Shown: positions 1 to 6,674 of the stretch, one piece after another
Position numbering within the stretch: position 1 is the stretch's first letter
Layout: the number at the start of each line of letters is the position of its first letter
Assembly (NCBI GenBank): GCA_034189755.1
Contig: JAXIHJ010000057.1
Span: 1 to 8,133 of the forward strand
DNA from: JAXIHJ01 sp034189755
GTDB lineage: Bacteria; Planctomycetota; Phycisphaerae; SM23-33
DNA: 8,133 nucleotides
Reading direction: 5' to 3'
The notes under the pieces: generated by a model
The model's database searches: none
What the model was told of the DNA's origin: nothing
What the model saw: only the letters and a program-made list of their open reading frames with translations
Translations under genes and position numbers: made by a program

Positions 1-54
1 CCGTGAGGGAGCGGTCAGACCGGTGCGAAAGTCTTAATGACCGCTCCCTCACGG
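1..54. repeat. 17-bp perfect inverted repeat downstream of the operon
   Basis: The arm CCGTGAGGGAGCGGTCA at 1-17 is exactly reverse-complementary to 38-54, with a 20-nt loop between. The left arm begins at base 1, so the palindrome may extend outside the window; the right arm runs on into a GC-rich stretch to about 66. It lies 61 nt beyond the oppF stop codon, so in the operon transcript it could fold into a strong hairpin that protects the 3' end or helps termination. No T-tract follows it on either strand within view, so it is not a classical intrinsic terminator. The right-arm sequence resembles an interspersed repeat I recall from planctomycete genomes; that link is inference. Bases 55-115, between this element and oppF, contain no gene I can support. 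Confidence 0.75.
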
Positions 55-115
55 TCGCGGCTCGTAGGGTGCTCCCCACATTGGGCACTTTAACTTTGTG
101 CGCCAGGAATGACTT

Positions 116-1168
116 TCATCTCAGCAGGCAGGCGTGGCAGTGGGCGGGGTCGTCGGCTGTGGCGGCGAGCTGCGGCCTGTCGGTCGTGCACCTGCCGACA
201 ATCTCCACCGGCTCGCCTTCGCTGAGTATGGTGGACCTCTGCTGTTGCGGAAGGTCCTTGGCGAGTTTTCTTGTCAGCGGGCATCGCGTATGGAACGCGC
301 AGCCGGCCGGCGGGTCGATGGCCGAGGGCACCTCGCCGGGCAGTTGCACTCGGTGAATCTCGGCATGAGGCGTCGGCTGAGGCACGGCCGACAGCAGCGC
401 CTCGGTGTAGGGATGCTGCGGGCCGGCGTAAAGCGCATCTCGGCAGGCCCGTTCGACGATTCGGCCTAGGTACATCACCGCCACCTCGTCGGCGAAGTGC
501 TCCACGACGGCCAGGTTGTGCGCTATGAACAGATAGCTGAGGCCCAACTCGTCCTTCAGGTCGTTCAGCAGGTTGAGAATCTGGGCCTGGATAGATACGT
601 CCAGCGCGCTTACCGGCTCGTCGCAGACGATGAAGTCCGGCTGCGACGCCAGCGCCCTGGCGATGCCGATGCGCTGCCGCTGGCCTCCGGAAAACTCATG
701 CGGGTATCGCCTGACGGCCTCAGCCCCCAGCCCGACTCGCTCGAGCAGTTCGCCGACGCGCCGCTGACGCCGGCGGCGTGGGACTATTCGGTGCACTGCC
801 AGCGGCTCGGCAATGATGTCGCCGACGGTCATGCGCGGATTCAGCGAGCCGTAGGGGTCCTGGAAGATAATCTGCATCCGCCGCCGCAGCCGCCGCAGGC
901 GGCGCCTGCCGAGCGAGAAAACTTCCTGCCCGTCGAAGCGGACCTCCCCGGCTGTGGCGGGAATCAGCGCCAATAGTGTCCGCCCCACCGTTGTCTTGCC
1001 CGAGCCGCTCTCGCCGACCAGTCCGAGCGTTCGGCCGCGAGCGACGGTCAGGTCAACGCCGTCAACGGCGCGGACAACACGCTTTCGGCCGAACGCGCCG
1101 CTGCGGACGGGAAAGTATGTCTTCAAGCCGGTTACTTCCAGGATCGTGTTGTTGTCGTTAGTCGGCAT
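116..1168 (-). CDS. oppF: Oligopeptide/dipeptide ABC importer ATPase, OppF/DppF type
   Basis: This is the second ATPase of the importer, a cytoplasmic protein that pairs with OppD to hydrolyse ATP and drive uptake (family knowledge). From the chosen start the protein is 350 residues, normal for the family. Visible motifs are Walker A GESGSGKT (52-59), Q-loop FQDP with Q103, signature FSGGQRQR (about 159-166), Walker B with D183-E184, and the switch histidine H217. The C-terminal oligo_HPY region follows (HPYTEALL, about 252-259), then GCAFHTRCP. 'CDEPVSALDVSIQAQ' and 'LFIAHNLAVVEH' are typical of OppF. The start at 1168 is preferred because the 19 in-frame residues upstream (from 1225) are translated from an interspersed repeat. 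No good Shine-Dalgarno site precedes either start. The usual third cysteine of the C-terminal cluster is missing; cysteines are at 290, 296, 327, 344 and 347. Stop is TGA; it is the last gene of the operon. Confidence 0.95.
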   Translation of the reverse strand: MPTNDNNTILEVTGLKTYFPVRSGAFGRKRVVRAVDGVDLTVARGRTLGLVGESGSGKTTVGRTLLALIPATAGEVRFDGQEVFSLGRRRLRRLRRRMQIIFQDPYGSLNPRMTVGDIIAEPLAVHRIVPRRRRQRRVGELLERVGLGAEAVRRYPHEFSGGQRQRIGIARALASQPDFIVCDEPVSALDVSIQAQILNLLNDLKDELGLSYLFIAHNLAVVEHFADEVAVMYLGRIVERACRDALYAGPQHPYTEALLSAVPQPTPHAEIHRVQLPGEVPSAIDPPAGCAFHTRCPLTRKLAKDLPQQQRSTILSEGEPVEIVGRCTTDRPQLAATADDPAHCHACLLR

Positions 1169-1177
1169 CAGGCGGTA

Positions 1178-1331
1178 AAATTCCAAGTTCCAAATCCCAA
1201 ATACCAAACAAATTCCAAGTTCCAAGTCCCAAGTTCCAATGTCCCAAACCGCAAGAGAACCGGATTTTGAATCTGGAATTTCGATTTATTGGAAATTGTT
1301 TGTGATTTGGAACTTGGAATTTGGAATTTCC
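1178..1331. repeat. AT-rich interspersed heptamer repeat with 19-bp inverted arms
   Basis: This element fills most of the 180-nt oppD-oppF gap. The left part is a run of degenerate 7-mers of the form TTCCAAG/TTCCAAA/TCCCAAA (1181-1208, 1213-1240, 1242-1248). The right part has the complementary units TTTGGAA, CTTGGAA, TTTGGAA (1306-1326). The arm AAATTCCAAGTTCCAAATC at 1178-1196 is perfectly reverse-complementary to 1304-1322, leaving a 107-nt loop, so the transcript could form a long hairpin. It is clearly more AT-rich than the flanking genes. Translated, it gives the 'GIWNLEF' type of spurious peptide that I recall as widespread in planctomycete and other environmental genomes. It has no transposase and is too short to encode one. 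I cannot see target-site duplications. Confidence 0.85.
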
Positions 1332-1348
1332 TTTCGTGTAATTCCGCT

Positions 1349-2410
1349 CTATGTCGTCCGACTACTCGGCTCGGTTTCCTTTGCGTTTTCATATCCGGGG
1401 CACTGCCAGCACGCGCAGAAATGTCCGGGTGAAATCTCTTTCAGCGGCGGTTCCTGCTGCCGGCAGCGGGGCAGGTCTTTGCCGATCGGGCATCGCGTGT
1501 GAAACTTGCAGCCGGCCGGGAAATTCAGCGGATTCGGCACGGTGCCGGGTATCGTTTCCAGGCGGTGCTTTTTTTCGCCCAGCCGGGGCAGCGAGCGAAA
1601 CAGGCCCTGCGTATATGGGTGCAGCGGTTTTGAAAAGAGCCTGGCCGTATCCGTCTGCTCTACGATCTTCGAGGCGTACATCACGGCGACGAAGTCGGCG
1701 CTCTCAGCCACTACCGCCAGGTCGTGCGTTATGAGCAGGATACCCAGGTTCGTCTCGCGGCTAAGGCCTTTGAGCAGGTCCAGTATCTGCGCCTGTATGG
1801 TAACGTCCAGGGCGGTGGTCGGCTCGTCGGCGATCAGGAGCTTCGGGCCGCAGGAAAGGGCCATGGCGATCATCACCCGCTGGCGCATCCCGCCGGAGAG
1901 CTGGTGGGGATATTCGTTCAGCCTCTGCGCCGGGGCGGGGATGCCGACACTCCGGAGCAGCTCGGTGGCGAGCTGTGTGGCGGCCCGCCGCCCCAGGCGC
2001 CTGTGCAGGCAGATGGCCTCGACAATCTGGTTGCCGCAGGTGTAGACCGGGTTGAGCGAGGTCATCGGCTCCTGGAAGATCATGCTGATCCGGTCGCCGC
2101 GGATGTCCCGCATCTGCCGTTCGGTCAGTTCGAGCAGGTTTTTATCCATTCCGACCAGTTCGATTCGTCCTCCGGCGATGCGGGCCGGCGGGACCGGCAG
2201 CAGCCTGAGAATCGAATAGGCCGTTACGCTCTTTCCGCATCCGCTCTCGCCGACCAGCGCGAAAATCTGCCCTTGCGCGATGCGAAAGCTCACACCGTCG
2301 ACGGCCTTTACAAGACCGTCCTCCGTGTGGAAGTAGGTCCGCAGGCCTGTTACTTTCAGGAGCGTGTTGTTCTCATGTATCGCCATCGGCACACGGGGTA
2401 CAAAGTTCAT
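1349..2410 (-). CDS. oppD: Oligopeptide/dipeptide ABC importer ATPase, OppD/DppD type
   Basis: This is the first ATPase of the importer, partner of OppF in the cytoplasm. From 2410 the protein is 353 residues. Motifs are Walker A GESGCGKS (54-61), Q-loop FQEP with Q113, signature LSGGMRQR (171-178), Walker B LLIADEP with D195-E196, H-loop ITHD with H229, and the oligo_HPY segment KPLHPYTQGLF (261-271). The C-terminus has the full cysteine motif seen in many OppD/DppD proteins (C301, C307, C316, then C332/C334/C337), thought to hold an iron-sulphur cluster. The start at 2410 overlaps the oppC stop as ATGA, which suggests translational coupling. A second candidate ATG at 2386 begins MAIHENNT and aligns with the OppF N-terminus MPTNDNNT, so it cannot be excluded. 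Upstream in-frame codons to 2518 lie inside oppC and add no family-like sequence. Stop is TAG. Confidence 0.95.
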   Translation of the reverse strand: MNFVPRVPMAIHENNTLLKVTGLRTYFHTEDGLVKAVDGVSFRIAQGQIFALVGESGCGKSVTAYSILRLLPVPPARIAGGRIELVGMDKNLLELTERQMRDIRGDRISMIFQEPMTSLNPVYTCGNQIVEAICLHRRLGRRAATQLATELLRSVGIPAPAQRLNEYPHQLSGGMRQRVMIAMALSCGPKLLIADEPTTALDVTIQAQILDLLKGLSRETNLGILLITHDLAVVAESADFVAVMYASKIVEQTDTARLFSKPLHPYTQGLFRSLPRLGEKKHRLETIPGTVPNPLNFPAGCKFHTRCPIGKDLPRCRQQEPPLKEISPGHFCACWQCPGYENAKETEPSSRTT

Positions 2411-3384
2411 ACGTTTCTCAGCCTCGGGTCCAGTGCGTCTCTCAGCCGGTCGCCGAAGATGTTCAAGGCCAGCACGAGCAGAAACATCGCGCCCACAGCC
2501 GCCGTCAGCTCCCACCATCGTCCCTGGAACAGGTCCAGCCTGGCGGCGTTGATCATACTGCCCCAGCTTGGTGTTCCGACCGGCACGCCCAAGCCCAGAT
2601 AGCTAAGGATAACCTCCGCCCTGATCGCACCGACAAAACCGAGTGAGAAGTTAATGATGCCCAGGTGCATTACGTTCGGCAGAATGTGCCGGAAAAGAAC
2701 AGCCAGGCGGCTTCGGCCGCTCGCCCGCGCGGCGACAACGTAGTCCAACTCGCGGAGTTTCATGGTTTCGGCGCGAACGAGCCGGCACGTGCCTATCCAG
2801 CTCAGCACGCCAAGCGCAATGTACAGGCCGTGAATACCAGTTAAGTCCAGTCCTAAAACCGTTACACCCTTGAAGGCAAACCGCATCGCAATCAGCAGGA
2901 CAATGCCCGGAATGCTGGACAACGTCGTGTACAGCCAGACTATAACGTCGTCGAACCGCCTGCCGTAATAGCCCGCCACCGCGCCGAGAACCATGCCGAG
3001 CGGCACGGCGATGGCGTTGGCCATCAGCCCGACCGTCATGGAGACCTTCGCCCCAAGCAGCGTCTTGACGATTACGGGCCGCCCCAGCCAGTCGGCGCCC
3101 ATAAGATTTCGCCATTGCAGCGACGGAGCCTCGTTGGTGCGGCTTGGGTCGGCCATCTGCGCAAAGGTCGGCAGATTATCGTCGGCGGCGCGCTTGGCGA
3201 GCGCTTCATAGGCGAAACCCGCCACGGCCAGCAGCGAATAGGCGACAATGACCACCAGGCAAACCATGGCGCCCTTGTCGCGCACAAGTTTGCGCCTGGC
3301 GTCCGCCAGGAGGCTTCGGCCCTTTTCGGCCGGAGGCTCGGCGGGTTCGGCAGGCTTCGAAACTTTGTGCCGGTCGGAATTCAT
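2407..3384 (-). CDS. oppC: Oligopeptide/dipeptide ABC importer permease, OppC/DppC type
   Basis: This inner-membrane channel subunit forms the translocation pore with OppB. It is 325 residues, close to the usual family length. A charged, Pro/Glu/Lys-rich cytoplasmic tail (1-38) precedes a first membrane segment at about 40-59 and an extracytoplasmic loop. The family hallmark 'MGADWLGRPVIVKTLLGAKVSMTVGL' spirit is present around 95-120. About five more membrane segments follow (roughly 114-138, 145-170, 184-200, 238-265 and 293-311). The EAA coupling loop is VVAARASGRSRLAVLFRHI (216-234), followed by LPN, with the conserved glycine at 223. The C-terminus GDRLRDALDPRLR is diagnostic. The ATG lies 4 nt after the oppB stop, with a weak GAGA upstream. 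The TGA stop overlaps the oppD start. Substrate cannot be read from the sequence. Confidence 0.95.
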   Translation of the reverse strand: MNSDRHKVSKPAEPAEPPAEKGRSLLADARRKLVRDKGAMVCLVVIVAYSLLAVAGFAYEALAKRAADDNLPTFAQMADPSRTNEAPSLQWRNLMGADWLGRPVIVKTLLGAKVSMTVGLMANAIAVPLGMVLGAVAGYYGRRFDDVIVWLYTTLSSIPGIVLLIAMRFAFKGVTVLGLDLTGIHGLYIALGVLSWIGTCRLVRAETMKLRELDYVVAARASGRSRLAVLFRHILPNVMHLGIINFSLGFVGAIRAEVILSYLGLGVPVGTPSWGSMINAARLDLFQGRWWELTAAVGAMFLLVLALNIFGDRLRDALDPRLRNV

Positions 3385-3388
3385 TTTC

Positions 3389-4744
3389 TCATTGCAGCCT
3401 GATGCGCGGGTCGAACACCGCGTAGCTCAAGTCGGTAACCAGCAGTCCAATCGTGTAAATCAGGGCCGTCAGGAAAACCAGCCCGTTCATAATCGGCTCG
3501 TCTCCGTCCTGGATGCTGGTCAGGAACAAATCGCCCAGGCCGGAGATTCCGAAATAACTTTCCACAAGCAGGCTGCCCATAATCAAAAATGGAATGGATA
3601 GAATCAGGTTCGTCAGGATGGGAAGCATGCAATTTTTCAGCACGTGCTTAAAGAGCACCGACTGCACCGACACGCCTTTGGCCAGGGCCGTCCGAACGTA
3701 GTCGCGACCGGTCTCGTCCAGGATTACCGTTCGATAGAATCGCACCGTCCTGCCAAGCCCGGCAAAAACCATGATAGCGACGGGCGCATATATATTGGCC
3801 CGGCTGGTCGTCAGTCCGTAGGCGTGGTCGGGGGCCAGCCGGAACATGACCCACTGGCCGATAATCATGAATGCCAGGAACGGAATGCACATCCCCAGAA
3901 CACTCAGAAGCACGCCGAGCCTGTCGATTACGCTGTCGCGATAGTAGGCTACGAAGCATGAAATCACCATTCCGACCAGCCAGCCGACGGCCATGGCCGG
4001 TATGGTCAGCGACAGGCTGTAAGGAGCACGCTCGGCGATGATATCGGTCAGCTTCTGGTTGTTCTTCAGGCTTCGGGCCTGGAAGGTAACCGAGTGCAGC
4101 AGGTACGGCCAGAATTGGGCGTCGAACAAATCGCCGAACGTCCAGTCGGAAATTCGCGATTCGACGAGCTTTTGGTGCGTAGCCGGGTCGATGTTCTGCG
4201 GCGATTCGTTTATCCGGCGGATCAACTGGCCGACCGTCTTCGAGCCGGTTACGTCTATTTCCAGGACCTTGCCGTCGGAAAGAGTAAACTTCAGCAGGGC
4301 CTGGCCGGGCTGCGGGTCAGACTTCTTCTCGCGCAGGCCGGCCAGGGGCTTTCCGCCGGTTAGTTCCTCGACGGGGCTTTCGGCTGAGAGGAACCGCACG
4401 TACCGCCCAAGGCGGACGTGGTCGCTATCGTCGGAGAGGATGAGTTCCAGCACGTCGCCCGTCCGGCTGAACCTGTTGCGGTCCCGGACATCCAGGACCT
4501 CCAGGCGCGACGGGCCGGAAGTTTTATCTTCCACCACAAGCCGGCGGTGGACGTTAAGCAGCAGCGGAAGGTCATAGCCGTGGCGGTGGCGCCACTCGGC
4601 CTTGTACTGCTCGGAGCTTTTATCACCGGCGTGAATGGCGGCAATGTCGCCGGCAATGCCGCGAAACAGCAGAAAGCTGATGAGCATGACGCCGAAGATT
4701 GTCAGCACGGCCTGGCCAAGCCGGCGGAGGATGAACCGCAGCAT
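3389..4744 (-). CDS. oppB: Oligopeptide/dipeptide ABC importer permease, OppB/DppB type, with large extra loop domain
   Basis: This inner-membrane channel subunit partners OppC. At 451 residues it is well above the usual 305-340. The first membrane segment (about 9-29) and the following 'YDLPLL' motif (57-62) match the family. Family-like sequence resumes near 'DWTFGD' (200-205) and 'LTDIIAERAPYSLSLTIP' (232-249). The roughly 130 residues between them are extra and should face the outside of the membrane. The other membrane segments are at about 241-268, 273-301, 318-337, 376-396 and 418-438. The EAA loop 'YVRTALAKGVSVQSVLFKHV' (349-368) carries the conserved glycine G357 and is followed by LP. 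The end FDPRIRLQ is typical. The ATG is 1 nt after the binding-protein TAA and has a strong Shine-Dalgarno site, so translation is probably coupled. The substrate is unknown. Confidence 0.93.
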   Translation of the reverse strand: MLRFILRRLGQAVLTIFGVMLISFLLFRGIAGDIAAIHAGDKSSEQYKAEWRHRHGYDLPLLLNVHRRLVVEDKTSGPSRLEVLDVRDRNRFSRTGDVLELILSDDSDHVRLGRYVRFLSAESPVEELTGGKPLAGLREKKSDPQPGQALLKFTLSDGKVLEIDVTGSKTVGQLIRRINESPQNIDPATHQKLVESRISDWTFGDLFDAQFWPYLLHSVTFQARSLKNNQKLTDIIAERAPYSLSLTIPAMAVGWLVGMVISCFVAYYRDSVIDRLGVLLSVLGMCIPFLAFMIIGQWVMFRLAPDHAYGLTTSRANIYAPVAIMVFAGLGRTVRFYRTVILDETGRDYVRTALAKGVSVQSVLFKHVLKNCMLPILTNLILSIPFLIMGSLLVESYFGISGLGDLFLTSIQDGDEPIMNGLVFLTALIYTIGLLVTDLSYAVFDPRIRLQ

Positions 4745-4745
4745 A

Positions 4746-6635
4746 TTATCTGCCCCCCTTCAGCCGCCGCATATTGGCATCGATCCGCCGATACTTGCCG
4801 TATCCGTAGCCGACCGGGTGCAGCTTGATGTTGTAGACCCAGTCATAGGCAAGTACGTAGATAATCGGCTCCGTCAGAAGCAAAACAGGACAGTCCTCAT
4901 TGAGTATTCGAGTCATCTTCGCGTAGAGCGGAATCCGCTTTTGCTCATCAACGGTTGTCTCAGCCTGTTCGTAAAGTGCGTCGAAGGCGGGGTCGGAGTA
5001 GTTGGTATTGTTCGTTCCGCGCTTGATGTTCGGTGAATAGTACAGTTGCAGGAAATTTTCCGCGTCGGGAAAGTCAGCGTGCCAGCCCATGGCGTAGATT
5101 TGACATTGCTTGTTATGGACCAGTTTTTGCAGCGTGGGCCAGTCGTTCAGCTCGACGCGAAGCCTGACGCCTATCTTCCCGAACTGCCGCTGCGCGAACG
5201 CGCCCATCCGTCGAGAGTTTTCATCCACGCCGCCCAGATGCAGCGTCAGCTCGGGGATGGGATCCGCCGGTTTTATCACGCCGGCGGCGACAAGCTCGGC
5301 CTTGGCCTGGGTAAGCTTCTTCCTGGCGGCGGCCAGGTCCAGACGGGCGTATGGGCTGGGCCCTGCCTCGGCATGGCCCTTGAAACCGGATGGAATCGTG
5401 TTCAACGCGCGGATTCCGCGCCCGTTGAAGAGAATCTCGATATGTTGTTCGACGTCATAGGCAAGCGACAAGGCCTGGCGAAGCGACTTGCTGCCGCCCA
5501 GAACGGGGTCTTCCATGTTGAACGCCAGCCAGTACACCGCGGGGTAGGCGTCCTTGATCAGGCGGACGCCCTGTGTTTCCCATTTTTGAAGCAGCCGCTT
5601 GTCGGGGGTGATAACCTGCGTGTAGACGTCGCGCGGGATGTTGGCGGTATCACGTTTTTTGTTCTCGAACATCATCCAGGCCGGGTTGTTTTCCTGGACA
5701 AAGAGCAGGTATCGGACGTCTACGAATGGCACGCGCTTGCCTGCGTCGGCGAGCAGGCCTGCTTCTTCGTCGCCGGGTCCGCCTTCGGAGGGATAGAAGT
5801 CCTCACGGAAATCCGGGTTGCGTTCCAGTACGATCCTGCCGGCCTTGACCCATTCGGTAAGGATATACGGACCCGTGCCAACAGCCGAACGATAATCGGT
5901 AATCTCCGGTGTCCGCGCAGCTATGGGTATCTCCACGCCGCCATTTTCCCGTTCGACATAGTAGCCGATAACCTCATGTGGAATCGGCGCGTAGACGTGC
6001 ATGGCGAGAACGAACTGAAACTGCGGAAACGGCCTGTTAAGCCGAATCCGCAGTGTGTGTTCGTCAACAGCCTTTATGCCAACAATATCCTGCTCAGTGT
6101 AGCGTCGAAAGTTTCCCGGCTGGTACCGCCGAGTGCGGCCGCGATAGTCTTTTATCCCGACTATCTTATCCTCTATGAACGCCAGCGACAGCTTTGTTGT
6201 CAGGTGATAGTCGGCTATGCGCTTAAAGGCCAGTACGAAGTCCTCAGCCGTAACGGTCCGTGTCCCGGGCCGGCCGGTTTCGTCCCGTCCAAAACAGCGG
6301 TTGCGAGCGTACTTAAGGCCTTTCTTAATCCTGATGGTCCACGTCAGTCCGTCGTCGGATATTTCGGGCATCCCGTCGGCCAGCTGCGGAACCACCTCCA
6401 CCGGACGCTTGAGATAGTGATAGGTGTAGAGGCCTTCATAAAAATTCGTCTGTATAACGGTGCTGGTGACGTCGCCGCAGGTGGCCGGATCAATTGACTT
6501 AACCTTCGAGAGATAGACGTTATAGGCAACTATCTTTCCGGCGAACCTGTCCGGCTTGGGCGCCTCCAGCAGCATGAACGGCGCCAGCGACAGGAACAAG
6601 ACGGTTCCCAGCGAAATAATGTAAAACCATTTCAT
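4746..6635 (-). CDS. ABC importer solute-binding protein, SBP_bac_5 (OppA/DppA-like)
   Basis: This protein binds the transported solute outside the inner membrane and delivers it to OppBC. It is 629 residues, longer than typical OppA/DppA (about 510-545). Family signatures include 'LADGMPEISDDGLTWTIRIKKGLKY' spirit at 85-109, the 'TAEDFVLAFKRI' segment (129-140), 'GTGPYILTEW' (253-262) followed by 'ERNPDF' (271-276), and 'GWHADFPDAENFL' (517-529). Extra loops lie near 112-127 and 280-302. The N-terminus has a Lys followed by a hydrophobic stretch (about 4-23). No lipobox cysteine follows it, and no clear signal-peptidase site is visible, so it may be membrane-anchored or cleaved at a weak site. 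The 39 nt before the ATG contain no convincing ribosome site. The ligand is unknown; peptides are the family default, but related proteins bind nickel, opines, sugars or antibiotics. Confidence 0.93.
   Translation of the reverse strand: MKWFYIISLGTVLFLSLAPFMLLEAPKPDRFAGKIVAYNVYLSKVKSIDPATCGDVTSTVIQTNFYEGLYTYHYLKRPVEVVPQLADGMPEISDDGLTWTIRIKKGLKYARNRCFGRDETGRPGTRTVTAEDFVLAFKRIADYHLTTKLSLAFIEDKIVGIKDYRGRTRRYQPGNFRRYTEQDIVGIKAVDEHTLRIRLNRPFPQFQFVLAMHVYAPIPHEVIGYYVERENGGVEIPIAARTPEITDYRSAVGTGPYILTEWVKAGRIVLERNPDFREDFYPSEGGPGDEEAGLLADAGKRVPFVDVRYLLFVQENNPAWMMFENKKRDTANIPRDVYTQVITPDKRLLQKWETQGVRLIKDAYPAVYWLAFNMEDPVLGGSKSLRQALSLAYDVEQHIEILFNGRGIRALNTIPSGFKGHAEAGPSPYARLDLAAARKKLTQAKAELVAAGVIKPADPIPELTLHLGGVDENSRRMGAFAQRQFGKIGVRLRVELNDWPTLQKLVHNKQCQIYAMGWHADFPDAENFLQLYYSPNIKRGTNNTNYSDPAFDALYEQAETTVDEQKRIPLYAKMTRILNEDCPVLLLTEPIIYVLAYDWVYNIKLHPVGYGYGKYRRIDANMRRLKGGR
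4753..4760 (-). promoter_or_regulatory. Shine-Dalgarno site for oppB inside the preceding gene
   Basis: AAGGGGGG lies 8 nt before the oppB ATG at 4744. The same bases encode the last Lys-Gly-Gly residues of the binding protein. It supports the 4744 start and coupled translation across the TAA-T-ATG junction. Confidence 0.7.
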
Positions 6636-6674
6636 TGCCTGTATTGGGCCACCGCCGGCTTGGGCCTCTGCGGG

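Noticed and set aside
69..88. Small hairpin between oppF and the palindrome as an intrinsic terminator
   Set aside because: The stem is about six pairs with a bulge, and no T-tract follows it in the operon direction.
3..356. Plus-strand open frame at the left edge
   Set aside because: It starts inside the palindromic repeat and runs antisense through the oppF end; the translated text is repeat plus shadow.
1181..1248. Run of short direct repeats as a CRISPR array
   Set aside because: The units are 7 nt, degenerate and contiguous, with no spacers.
1724..2602. Plus-strand open frame of 292 codons opposite oppD and oppC
   Set aside because: It spans two clear genes on the other strand and shows no protein-family features.
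5046..6497. Long plus-strand open frame (483 codons) opposite the binding-protein gene
   Set aside because: It is fully antisense to a gene with strong family signatures, has no recognisable domain, and is explained by GC-rich codon use leaving the opposite strand open.
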